Part shown: positions 54,061 to 63,775 of the stretch, piece by piece
Layout: the number at the start of each line of letters is the position of its first letter
Numbering within the stretch: position 1 is the first letter of the stretch
DNA from: Sepioteuthis lessoniana
Lineage: Eukaryota; Mollusca; Cephalopoda; Myopsida; Loliginidae
DNA: 64,000 nucleotides
Assembly: GCA_963585895.1 (NCBI GenBank)
Contig: OY757921.1
Coordinates: 84,246,939 to 84,310,938 of the forward strand
Direction of reading: 5' to 3'
Program-made: the position numbers and the translations under genes
The notes under the pieces: generated by a model
Told to the model about the DNA's origin: nothing
The model's input: only the letters and a program-made list of their open reading frames with translations
The model's database searches: none

Positions 54061-54267
54061 TCCCCTTTGGTTTTTTGGGAGGTGACAATTTTGGTCGGTT
54101 TGTGGTTCTTTTTAATTCCAGGATTTGTGTCTGTGAATATCCTGTTCGAGTTAATTCACCGTGAAAAACTTACGTCTCTGGAAATGTTGTTTCTCTGTTT
54201 CGCTTTTTTCTTTTTACAAGGGAGTATTCTGTGTATTTGTGTATCTTCTTGGTTGTTCATGTCCATG

Positions 54268-54300
<33 letters not shown>

Positions 54301-54319
54301 GATTTGGCATATATCAAAG

Positions 54320-54562
54320 TTAGCAAGCTTAGTCTAGGGTCTCCAATGCTCGCTTTTCAATAACTACTACACCGAGGTGTAAAGGAGGGCACTACTCTAT
54401 TCCCTCGATTACTCCACTTTACCACTGATCCTTAACTTGTAATGCTGAGTGTTAAGCAAAGCAGCATCAAGTACCATTTTTGGGTCTTTGGTATTACTCT
54501 AGCTGGGATTGAACCCTGGTCTCCCGGACCATTAGCGATCACTCTATTCATTAGGCCATTAT
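54320..54562 (-). repeat. SINE-D, minus strand
   Basis: The end 'gctcgcttttcaataactac' (plus sense), body 'gctgagtgttaagcaaagca', box B (minus) 'gggttcaatcccagct' and head up to a (TA)n tract at 54563. A (GA)n run is at 54288-54300. Confidence 0.75.
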
Positions 54563-54565
54563 ATA

Positions 54566-54600
<35 letters not shown>

Positions 54601-54639
54601 TCAGTTTGTAAACAAAACGTGTGTTGGGAACATTTTAGA

Positions 54640-55232
54640 ATGAACCAGAGGTTATTTATTTGCACACAGTTAAATGGTGTCAACTATTGCTGACAGTAAT
54701 AGTTCCATTTGAACTCAATTAAATGGTTACACGCATTACCATGTAATACTAATTATTCAGTTTAACATAAATCATTTGTTTGCACTCAACTAAATGCTTT
54801 CAAAAATAGTTCTATTTGATGCGTAGATGGGACGGTTATAGGTACTACCACTCCGAGGTCAGGGGGTGTCCTCGTGGTGTAATGGTTAAAGCGATGCACT
54901 CGTAGTACGCGAGTTCGTACTCCAGTCGCGCTATTACGTTCACTTTCGGGCAAATACCCTTGGGAAAGGTATGAACCCCCTTATTCTCCCTCCAGCTATG
55001 GATAAATAGTGGGACGGACTAGGTTCTTCAGCCTTGGTGAGGCAACTAGTCTAGGAGAAGGAAAACTCTGAATTCAAAACCTGTTAAACTCCGCTTAAAA
55101 ATTGACCTTGTGTCATATCCTGCCCGAGCGGAGGGGTTGGTAAATAGTACCATAAGTTGGTTTAGGAAACTCGTGGGACGGGGGGAGTCTTACCCCTCTG
55201 CCGAGATGCAGTCGGCGTATTCTACAGTCCCA
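54640..55232 (-). repeat. Family A copy split by a chimeric SINE
   Basis: VNTR with 'ttgcactcaactaaatgctt' and 'gcgtagatgggacggttata' to 54864, then after the SINE 'aactcgtgggacggggggag' to 'cagtcccagttaac' (55232). About 80 bp present in the paralogue at 59495 are missing at the insertion. Confidence 0.65.
54865..55148 (+). mobile_element. Chimeric SINE: SINE-B head, SINE-C tail
   Basis: The tRNA head and first part are SINE-B ('gggtgtcctcgtggtgtaat', 'gagttcgtactccagtcgcg', 'tatgaacccccttat'). From the central block on it is SINE-C ('ggcaactagtctaggagaag', 'gagcggaggggttggtaaat'). The switch lies in the block shared by both families, near 54980. Confidence 0.75.
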
Positions 55233-55680
55233 GTTAACAGAGCTTTTATCATCTACTGAGTACATTATACAAAGTTGAATATTGAGTTAAAATACATAGA
55301 GCCATGCATTTACAGAACTGCCAGCGCTAAAACCTTGTAGCTAATAGCTTCATTTGAACTATTTCACTTACAAAATAAGACTTTCACGATTTAGACCCTT
55401 TCGTGCTTTGAGCCGTCAGGCACTACTCGACTGTCAGAGCACTCCGTCTAACCCTGACGTATCATCACTTATTTCCCTGGAACTTATTTATATTTGACTG
55501 ATATTGTGACTAAACTTATTGGTTATTTGAACTCTAACAGCTGTCTTTCATTATTTGTCACACTTGACAAATTCAACTTCACTTAACTGATCAAACGCGC
55601 CTGATGTCACTCAACTGCTGGTCGTTTAGACATCATGGCCCTCAGCTAAGCAGAAGTGACCTGAATTAATATTACATAAC
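55233..55680. repeat. Duplicated segment, copy 1
   Basis: Colinear with 59728-60035: 'gaactgccagcgctaaaacc', 'accctttcgtgctttgagcc' and 'ctgatattgtgactaaactt' recur there. The duplication includes the adjoining family A copies, so a block of at least 500 bp was copied. Confidence 0.75.
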
Positions 55681-55851
55681 GAGAAAGAAAGAGAGAGAGA
55701 GAAGGTGGGGTGAAAAATCCTTCAATAACAGAATACTCTATTTATAATCGTGATATAGCAATTGCGTTTTCGCTTTTTCGCGGGAATAGGTAGGCATTTG
55801 TTTTAATGTTGGAACCAAATGATATATTCAATATAAGGATATATATATATA

Positions 55852-56033
55852 TACCTTGGGAAAGGTATGAATCCAATTATTCTTCCTCCAGCTATCGTAA
55901 ATAGTAGGGCAGACTAGGTTCCTTAGCCTTGGTGAGGCAACTAGTCCAGGAGAAGGAAAACTCTGAATTCAAACCTGTTAAGCTCCACTAAAAATTGACC
56001 TTGTGTCATATTCTGCCCCAGCGGAGGGGTTGG
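55852..56033 (+). repeat. SINE-C without its tRNA head
   Basis: Starts in the central block ('ccttgggaaaggtatgaatc') and ends 'gcggaggggttgga', with (TA)n on both sides. Confidence 0.7.
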
Positions 56034-56058
56034 AATATATATATATATATATATATAT

Positions 56059-56986
56059 CAGGGGCGGAGATGGGACTAGTGCTACTCGTGCTCGGCACGA
56101 CCAATAACTCGGTCAATGTTATTCAAAATGGATTAAAAATCATCCATCAATTTCAAGCAAACATACTTAGTCTGATCTCAATTAAATTACGTATCTATTC
56201 AAGTTTCGATAACTAAGTAGCCAAAAGTTCATAAATATATCTGGGAATAATACCACGATGCTGTTTTGAACGGATGGTCTTTGTCCGGCCACCGTCAGAT
56301 CCATTGAACATCCCATAAAATCGGCTATAATGTTGAACACGCGTAATCCGTGCCAAGCACAAGACCCTTATAATAACAGTAATGTTAGAGAAATCCGCTT
56401 TTGGCTGTAGCCAATAGCAAAAGCAACTCAAAATACCGTGCTCAAAAAAAATTAGCACAATGTGACTGCTGACAGCTGTCTTGGGAAGAAGGAGAAGGAC
56501 CGAGAGAGAGAGAGAGGGGGGATAGCAGATTATAGCCGTCGCCGACGTCATTATCATCGCTATGGTAAATATTGGTTAAACGGCGTGTTTTAATTCGTTT
56601 TTTCACTAACAGATCTCTATTTCTTTAACGAATGTTGCATATATTACATTCTGTAACTAAAATTTGTTTATTTGAATACATTTTCAACAAATGATCTTTG
56701 TTATCAATTTCTTTATTCTAATAAACATCTTCTCTTTTCTTCTATACTTTTGAAAGGAAAAAAATATCTTATCTACTGTATTAACAAGACTACAAATTAT
56801 ATAGTATCTTGATTGTTTACAAAAAAAAAAAAACACCATGCAAGGTACATTTGTCAATCTGTGCTGTACAATGGAGAATCACGCAATAGCAACTATGATG
56901 ACTTACTTTGGGTCCACAGACCACGGGTTGGGAACTGAAGTTGACAGAGCGGGGGCACGAGTAGCAAAAATAGGCTAGAGTCGCCA

Positions 56987-56989
<3 letters not shown>
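56059..56989. mobile_element. Non-autonomous hAT-like DNA transposon, 931 bp
   Basis: Starts CAGGGGCGGA and ends TCGCCACTG (CAGTGGCGA on the other strand), the CAG.GGCG form typical of hAT ends. 'gctactcgtgc' recurs in both ends in inverted orientation. An 8-bp ATATATAT-type duplication cannot be distinguished from the (TA)n tracts on both sides. The interior has no hAT transposase motif; the 114-codon minus-strand frame (56213-56557) is unassigned. Confidence 0.6.
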
Positions 56990-57022
<33 letters not shown>

Positions 57023-57350
57023 AAAATACGTTTGGCATTGTAAATGTACACAGAGAAAGTTTCTCAGATATAGAGATACCACCACATAAACACACAAACA
57101 CACACACACACATATATATATATATATGTAGAGAGAGAGAGAGATGCACTTGTGTTGTAGAAGAGGTTATTACGGTACAAAGTTCTATTTTGAAGGGTAA
57201 GGAAAATTCTGGCTGAATGTCCGGTCTAATATTAACTAATTAAAACCTAGATATCAATTTGGCTAAAAATTTCCCTCAAGAGACAAAATAGCGAATGTAA
57301 ATGAGAAAAAGTTTCTTTTAAAAGAATTACTAAATGCTCGAAACCTGTGC
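56990..57350. repeat. (TA)n, (CA)n(TA)n(GA)n tracts and unassigned DNA
   Basis: Microsatellites at 56990-57019 and 57098-57145. From 57150 to 57350 nothing recognised. Confidence 0.7.
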
Positions 57351-57353
57351 ACT

Positions 57354-57480
57354 CTATCTATCTATCTATCTATCTATCTATTCACATTTATCTATATTAT
57401 CCAAATTCTTTATATCTTCCAATGTAATTATGTATATCTATCTATCTATCTATAGACATATATCAGTTTGTTTGTTTGTT

Positions 57481-57515
<35 letters not shown>

Positions 57516-57598
57516 CATTCTATTCAGATTTATCATTCTGTAATATTCAGATTAATCATATATGCCGATGTATGTATGTATGTATTTCAGATTGTGCA

Positions 57599-57639
<41 letters not shown>

Positions 57640-57660
57640 CCCGCTGTTTCTATTTATCTA
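57354..57660. repeat. (ATCT)n microsatellite cluster
   Basis: Three ATCT blocks (57354-57380, 57480-57514, 57598-57640) separated by degenerate sequence. Confidence 0.95.
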
Positions 57661-57777
57661 TCAATTGACAATTTTATAATTTAAATAAATTAATTATAAA
57701 TTATATATTTTTCTGAGAATGACAACAGACAAGAAAAAAATTATTAAATTTGCGATTTTGTACCCGAGTAAGGTAAG

Positions 57778-57809
<32 letters not shown>

Positions 57810-58016
57810 GAGAGAGTGAGAACATATCTTAGTCAGGCACTATATATTTTTTCATATGCGTGTATGCATGTAGGTATACACATAAGTATATATATAGGTA
57901 TGCATATGTATGCATATTCATGTATATGTACATGTATATATATATATATATTCTTTTGTCTCCACTTCCTTTTATTTGCAGAAAATCTATGTACAGCATT
58001 TGTGTCTGTTTGAAAG

Positions 58017-58048
<32 letters not shown>

Positions 58049-58110
58049 TATATGTATATAGATTTCTCCATGTTAACTTTATGGTATTCAGTTTCTGTTG
58101 CATAAAAATG
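57778..58110. repeat. TA/GTAT microsatellite cluster
   Basis: (TA)n at 57780-57806 and 58016-58044, with degenerate ATGTAT between. Confidence 0.85.
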
Positions 58111-58720
58111 TCTCGCTACCAATAAAAATGGCAATCAAATACAAAGGTCCCATTATACCTCTCTTCTTACTTTTCTATCTGATAGCCTTCATTCCAATTC
58201 AATTTAAGTGATTTTTCATTATTCATCTCCTCCTCTACAGTATCTTCCCGCCTAGCTTCTTTTCTTCTTCTTTTTCTCTTTTCTCTTATCATTTCCTTCC
58301 TCGACACTATGAAAGCATGAAGACTCGTTCTGATTAAAACGTTTCTCTTCTTTCTTTCCCGCCTTCTGACTCGACACCATTTTTAGTTGCGGTCTCCTGT
58401 TATTTGATTTTGTTTTATTCCATTTTATTTTTTTAACGACTGCGTTTTGATTCCATGTATCGTGTTCCGCATCAGGCGGGAACAAACACTGCATGCACCT
58501 TGATAGGAAAATCGTTTTATTTTCGCGTTAAAGTGCAGATGCGTTAAAAAACAAAAAAGCTTTCAACTGAATCGCGCAGTAAGGTAGCAGTTATATCTGC
58601 ACTGACACAAATAATTCATCACTCCTTTACACATTGCCCAACCCACTCATATATTCGTACATATCAAAGAAAGAAAATATAATTGTATACACCCCCACAC
58701 ACACATTCACAGAGTCAACG
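58111..58720. other. Pyrimidine-rich and unassigned sequence
   Basis: CT/TTC-rich at 58240-58440. The 80-codon K/E-rich minus-strand frame (58252-58494) reflects this composition. Nothing else recognised. Confidence 0.4.
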
Positions 58721-58724
58721 GAGT

Positions 58725-58870
58725 ACTTGTTCGTTTCCATTACTCACAGGTCCACGCTAACCCAGAGTGATAGTACCAATTAGATTCCCATCTGTCGTTC
58801 AAATAGATGTTTGAAAATCATCAATATATGATAGGAATACTTGAAACTATAAAGAGGTGTCCTATTGGTT
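58725..58870 (+). repeat. Family F fragment
   Basis: 'cattactcacaggtccacgc', 'agagtgatagtacc' and 'aggaatacttgaaacta' fit F/A. A possible diverged tRNA-like head follows (58855-58960). Confidence 0.4.
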
Positions 58871-59173
58871 AACCTACTTGATTGTGACATCGTAACCAGG
58901 GATTCGTAAAGAATCTTACCAAGGGAACATGAAAGAATCCATCACCGCTGATTTTCTTGGAAAAAGAGCAACTGTGAATAACGCTGCCGATTGCCAATTC
59001 CTTTAGCAAAATTCTTTTCTGAAACACCTATATATATATATATATATATAAGTATTATTGGGTCCAGTTGGGAGTAATTCCATCAGGACAAGAAAACTAT
59101 TCAAAAGTGAACATTTAAATTTTCCTGGTAAAGAGCTCAATGTAACGGACATTACAGAGCAATAATTTCATTA

Positions 59174-59447
59174 AGAAAAAACAGAAACTGATCACATTAG
59201 GATTATGAATTTATTTCCATCCTGTTATGGGTTTTTGATAAAATCAAAAAACACGAAAAAAAAAAAAATTAACAGGACTTCTTCAGATCTTATGGATGAA
59301 ATAAATTATTATAAAATAAATTATTTTATCCATAAGATCTGAAGAAGTCCTGTTAATTTTTTTTTTCGTGTTTTTTGATTTTATCAAAAACACATAACAG
59401 GGTGGAAATAAATTTATAATCCTAATGTGACCGGTTTCTGTTTTTTC

Positions 59448-59448
<1 letters not shown>
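59174..59448. mobile_element. Foldback element (MITE-f), ~135-bp arms
   Basis: The two halves are near-perfect inverted copies meeting at about 59311 ('aataaattattataaaataa'). The ends are AGAAAAAACAG and CTGTTTTTTCT with TA on each side, as for Tc1/mariner-type targets. Each arm contains a small hairpin (right arm 59368-59393). A (TA)n tract starts at 59449. No coding capacity. Confidence 0.85.
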
Positions 59449-59490
<42 letters not shown>

Positions 59491-59494
59491 GAAT

Positions 59495-60035
59495 ATAGTA
59501 AATAATTGGACAGTTCTATTTGATGCGTAGATGGGACCGTCATATGTACTACCACTCCGGGTCAGAGTGGACGTGGAAGTAATTGCGATGAATGGAAAGT
59601 ACAGATTCTCAAAGTTTCAGGACTGAAGATTCACAATTAATTGATTTAAGAAACTCGTGAGACGAGGAGTCTTACCCCTCTGCTGAAATTCAGTCGGCGT
59701 ATTCTACAGTCCCAGTCAACTAGGCTTTTATCAGCTACTGAAACATACTACAAAGTGGAATATTGAATTAGAATACATAGTGCCATACATTTACAGAACT
59801 GCAAGCGCTAAAACCTTGTAGCTAATGCTTCATTTTGACTATTTCACTTTAAAAAAAATAAGACTTTCACTATATAGACCCTTTCGTGCTTTGAGCCCTC
59901 AGGCACTACTCGACTACCAGAGCGCTCAGCCCGACCCATCACTTATTTCCCTGGAACTTATATTTGACTGATACTGTGACGAAACTTATAGGATACTTGA
60001 ACTGTAACAGCTGTCTTTCAATCAGCATCTTTTCT
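59495..60035 (-). repeat. Family A copy plus duplicated segment, copy 2
   Basis: Family A part 59495-59727 (complete across the site where copy 1 carries the SINE). The segment 59728-60035 is homologous to 55233-55580. Confidence 0.75.
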
Positions 60036-60254
60036 GATTAACCCACATATACAAATATATATGTATGTATGTATGTGTGTGTGTGTGTGTGTATGTGTAA
60101 GAAAGGGTATTAAAATTCATATTAATTATTGAATGACCCGTGTATCTAACTCCAATATCAAAATCAAAAGATTGAAGCTTTATCTGATCATTACTATTCG
60201 TTTATTCGTCTATCCTTACGTAAATTTACAGTCGTACAAACATCCTCGAGCGTA

Positions 60255-60257
<3 letters not shown>

Positions 60258-60304
<47 letters not shown>
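60258..60304. repeat. (TA)n microsatellite
   Basis: Directly abuts the palindromic element at 60305. Confidence 0.95.
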
Positions 60305-60310
<6 letters not shown>

Positions 60311-60513
60311 GATAGCAGAAAAACATAATCTAAATACGTGAATTTATTATGAATTAAAGTCGACGTTGAAGGTTTCGGTATAGTTCACATAACTATGTGA
60401 ACTATTCTTATATCCAAGTCCTGATGATGGTTACTGAAACCGAAACGTTTAACGTCGACTTTCAGTCATAATAAATTCACCTATTTGGATTATGTTTTTC
60501 TGTTATCTTCATA
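60305..60513 (+). mobile_element. Palindromic element (MITE-g) with hammerhead-like centre
   Basis: TATGAAGATA at 60305 pairs with TATCTTCATA ending at 60513. The arms (about 75 bp) include 'cataatctaaatacgtgaat' and 'aaagtcgacgtt'. The centre has a second palindrome (AGTTCACATA/TATGTGAACT, about 60382-60403) and then the hammerhead-like motif. The left arm, read on the minus strand, repeats only the 3' half of that motif (CCGAAACC..AACGTCGACTT). No protein-coding capacity. Regulation unknown. Confidence 0.8.
60416..60461 (+). ncRNA. Hammerhead ribozyme-like motif
   Basis: Stem I: AAGTC (60416-60420) pairs with GACTT (60457-60461). Box CTGATGA at 60421-60427. Stem II: GGTT (60429-60432) with AACC (60438-60441), loop ACTGA. 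Box GAAA at 60442-60445. Stem III: A45-T55 closing pair, then CGT (60446-60448) with ACG (60452-60454), 3-base loop. Cleavage triplet GTC at 60454-60456. This is the type I layout with a minimal stem III known from Penelope-like elements. Oddity: one unpaired T (60428) between CTGATGA and stem II, which may impair cleavage. Not tested. Confidence 0.55.
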
Positions 60514-60555
60514 GTGACGGACGGAACTGTCGGATTTTGATCCATATTTACTTTC

Positions 60556-60557
<2 letters not shown>

Positions 60558-60592
<35 letters not shown>
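60558..60592. repeat. (TA)n(TG)n microsatellite
   Basis: TA then TG run. Confidence 0.95.
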
Positions 60593-60593
<1 letters not shown>

Positions 60594-60595
60594 TT

Positions 60596-60873
60596 CCCAA
60601 ACCCCTATGCAGGAGCGGGATGCAGCAGAAAGTAAATTCTCAAGTGAAGTTTATCAGGTTCGAATATAGAGTTTTTCTTTTCCGAGAGTGGTTGCCTAAC
60701 CAAAGTTAAAGAATTCAGTCTGCCCTACTATTTGAGCATAGCTGGATGGAGAATACATAGATTGATACCTTTACCATCGTTATTAGTGCAATGTGGAGTG
60801 TAAACGACTTTGTTTCAGATTTGAACTCGACTCGCCGTGTTAATTTCCTACGGCGACAAACATTATACCATAA

Positions 60874-60877
<4 letters not shown>
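60596..60877 (-). repeat. SINE-C, minus strand
   Basis: End 'cccaaacccctatgcaggag', body 'gagtggttgcctaaccaaag', central block degraded, head with 'gatttgaactcgactcgc' and 'aaacattataccata'. It is followed by (TC)n(CA)n(TA)n at 60878-60955. Confidence 0.7.
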
Positions 60878-60964
<87 letters not shown>

Positions 60965-61249
60965 ACAATTTGAAAATAATGGTTGGCTTTTAACTAGGTG
61001 TAGATGAATACTTCAGGTAGTGTATTCATATTTATCTCTCTGATTCTGTGTTTAGATACATAATTAGTTTCGTAACCTAATGATTCATGCACTCCAACAA
61101 AAAGAAAAACAAACTTTTTATTTGCTCTCATGTATTTATGTTTCGACGTAATCTCTTTCTTTGTCAATGCACATAATCATATAGATCGGAAAGGAACCAT
61201 GAAATCTTAACAGCTCTGTGGGCTGAACTTAAAATACCCTGATTGTAGC

Positions 61250-61570
61250 CCCTGTCCACTGAAAGGATTGTTCTTCGTATGATACTAACCTGCATCTTAA
61301 GATGAGACCCCAATTCTGGAGATCTAGGAAGTGTAGAGAACCCCTTCATTGGCATTACTCCCAGGTCCACTCTGTCTCGAATTTTAAGTATCTGATAGGG
61401 GGAAATCGAAGGATCAAATAGATCTGTTTACAAATTATGAGTAATTGAAATGACTTAGTGTAAAATATCTCTTAAAAAACAACTACAAAAAGAATATAAA
61501 TATGAATCTGGTTTTTCTACCTCAGGGCATAAAATAACCCTAGATGAGTTGACATACCGTTAAAAATCTC
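61250..61570 (+). repeat. Family F copy
   Basis: 'ctgcatcttaagatgagacc', 'ggcattactcccaggtccac', 'gatcaaatagatctgtttac' and the F tail 'agatgagttgacataccgtt'. The stretch 60956-61249 before it is unassigned. Confidence 0.65.
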
Positions 61571-61654
61571 TCACTCATGAACACTTCAGGTGTAACTAAC
61601 TCAGCGTGTTGTTTTTTTTATACAAATCAAATTATGCTTAGGTCAACAAGTCTT

Positions 61655-62522
61655 GGTTGGTTGGTCGTTTGAGTTTTATGGCATATCAACCTTTGTAGGT
61701 TACTTAATATCAAATCCATTTTTATACAAATAATCAGCTCTATTTCAAACAATTCAGTTTAGCATGAGTATACAGTTTAATTGTCAAAAACATTTCTATT
61801 TCAAGCTATTCAGTTGATTCAAGCAGTTTTAATTCAGCTAATTCAGTTTAGTAAATGTATACATTCTGTTTTTTATTATTTTTCTTTGCTTTGGTAGAGG
61901 CACGAGCGTAGCACGTCGCGATCACGGAGGTGGCTTGGCTCTTTCAGAGTCAAGCCGGGGTTACTGTCGGAGCTGATATGATGCAGAAATAACCCGAAAT
62001 CGGTAATGAAGACAGCGCATCACTGAAGACCTCCCTGATGCATCTAAGATGTATGATTGAAATGTTTATATACAGTTAAATGTCAAAACAGTTCTATATT
62101 AAACAATTCAGTTTAGCGTAAGTACAGTTTCATGGTCAAAAACAGTTCTATTTCAGACAATGCACTTTAGCATCAGTACGCTGTTTAAATGCAAGTACAC
62201 AGTTTAATTGTCAAAAACATTTCTATTTCAAGCTATTCAGTTATGTTAAACAGTTCTAATTCAAACAATTTAGTTTAGCATAAGTACGAAGTTTAGTTCT
62301 ATTTAACCCATAGACAGAGCCCTATCAGGTGCTACCACTCCGGGCTTGAGTGGATCTGGGAGCAATGATAATAAAGGGGTGCTCCGCATTCCCCAAAGCC
62401 CAAGCATCACTGGAACCTCTCCATCAGATTGTTTAGTGTCATATCCAGGTCACTCGTGAGGTGGAGTCATACCCCTCCCCAGAGGTGTAATCGGTGTATT
62501 CTACAGTCAAACCGACTGGGCA
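61655..62522 (-). repeat. Family A copy with GC-rich insert
   Basis: Tail (61676-61712), VNTR with 'aaaaacatttctatttcaag', then an unrelated insert at about 61885-62062, more VNTR, 'gagccctatcaggtgctacc' and the 5' domain to 62522. Same subfamily as 41448-42713. Confidence 0.75.
61885..62062. other. GC-rich, hairpin-rich insert of unknown origin
   Basis: Contrasts with its AT-rich host. Contains an 11-bp stem (61932-61942 with 61946-61956, GGCTTGGCTCT/AGAGTCAAGCC with one G-T) closed by a TTC loop, and a GCATCA/TGATGC stem (62017-62022/62036-62041). The hairpin resembles a histone 3' stem-loop but has a 3-base loop, and 'gatcacggaggtgg' resembles part of U1 snRNA. Neither likeness extends further. 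It could derive from a small RNA or a GC-rich SINE head. Confidence 0.4.
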
Positions 62523-62669
62523 AAACGAGTCTTGAGAGATCAACGAAGTAAAACAGCAATACATTTATTCATCATTAAGATGGGTGACTTCTTAATTATA
62601 AAAAATCCTGTACACAATCTCTGTGCCTAACTAAGCTTTGGAAATAGAATCGTTAGCTAGTTGTTGCTG

Positions 62670-62959
62670 GAGGTGTCCGTGGTGTAATAGTTATCGTCGA
62701 CGAAAATGGACACGGCAACACGAGTTCAAATCCTGGACAAGTCGATTGCATTTCACATAGCAATAATACCCTTGGGAAAGGTATGAATCCAATTATTCTC
62801 CCTTCAGCTATGGGTAAATAGTAGGGTAGACTGAGTTCTTCAGCTTTGATGAGGCAACTAGTCTAGAAGAAGGAAAAGTCTGAATTCAAACCTGTTAAAC
62901 TCCGCTTAAAAATCGACCTTGTGTCCTATCCTGCCCGGGCGGAGAGGTTGGGTAAATAG
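62670..62959 (+). repeat. SINE-C, near full length
   Basis: 'ggtgtccgtggtgtaatagt', 'gagttcaaatcctggac', central block, body 'ggcaactagtctagaagaag', end 'ggcggagaggttgggtaaat'. It runs without a gap into SINE-B. Confidence 0.8.
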
Positions 62960-63180
62960 GATAATGGCTAACATGCTTGATTCTGGTTTATCGAGTGATC
63001 GATTTCGAGCTTCAGTCATGCAATTACATTGATTTTTGAGATTAATATCCTTGATAAAGATATGAACCTTCTTATCTCTCCAGCTATGGGTTAAATAGTA
63101 TCTCTGCTGTTCTCCGAAAAACATGGTTTTGGTAATAAATAACCCACAAAGTTTAATATGGAATCAAACAAAGAAACCAG
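62960..63180 (+). repeat. SINE-B fused to the SINE-C 3' end
   Basis: The degraded head 'ataatggctaacatgcttga' is followed by the central block and 'ctccagctatgggttaaata', with the hairpin tail at 63128-63160. Confidence 0.65.
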
Positions 63181-63283
63181 TGATTAATGGAACTGTTTGA
63201 AAACTTGTAGTAATTGTCCATGTTCGTTACTTTCGATTTATAAATAGATATACAAGGATTCATGATATAAAATACTTCGTAAG

Positions 63284-63383
63284 TAAAAGTAAAGTTGTTG
63301 GCGACCTTAATAGAAGGTGACATGAAGGCTCCCTTTTCAATAGCTTTTTTCACCTTTTCACCGAGGTGAACGGGAAGGGCGCT
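63284..63383 (-). repeat. SINE-D 3' end
   Basis: 'aaagtaaagttgttggcgac' to 'caccgaggtgaacgggaagg' is the last ~100 bp of SINE-D (minus), joined to SINE-C at 63384. Confidence 0.65.
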
Positions 63384-63557
63384 GAAGAGCCCAGTCCGTC
63401 CTACTATTTACCCATAGCTGGAGGGAGAATAATTGGATTCATACCTTTCCCAAGGGTATTAGTGCTCTGCGAAATGCAATCAGTCTCGTTCAGGCTTTGA
63501 ACTCGTGTCGCCGTGTCCATGTCCTACGACGATAACCATTACACCACGGGCATGTTA
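63384..63557 (-). repeat. SINE-C, 5' part, minus strand
   Basis: From 'gaagagcccagtccgtccta' through the central block to the head 'gataaccattacaccacggg'. The 3' part is replaced by the SINE-D end. Confidence 0.75.
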
Positions 63558-63775
63558 GCCATTATACCCCGGGTGTTCCACCCTGTAATCTTTGTTATTT
63601 ATGAAAAAAGATTTTACTATTGTTTTAAAATGGTTTTTCTATTGAATATCTCTGACAACTTAATATAGTTAGGCAGCCTTTAAACATTTGTATTTCTAAG
63701 TTATATAAGCAAAGAGTCGATTTATGCTCTTTTTCTTAACTCTAACCTACCAATATTTTTAAAACAACAAATTCC

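Noticed and set aside
56213-56557. 114-codon minus-strand ORF
   Set aside because: It sits inside the hAT-like element, shows no transposase motif and includes a (CT)n-derived SLSLS run.
58252-58494. 80-codon lysine/glutamate-rich minus-strand ORF
   Set aside because: Antisense of a TTC-rich tract.
61918-61933. U1 snRNA gene
   Set aside because: Only about 14 bases resemble stem-loop I. The 5' splice-site pairing region and the other stems are absent.
61932-61956. Histone mRNA 3' stem-loop
   Set aside because: The stem is similar, but the loop has three bases instead of four, there is no histone ORF upstream and no downstream purine-rich element.
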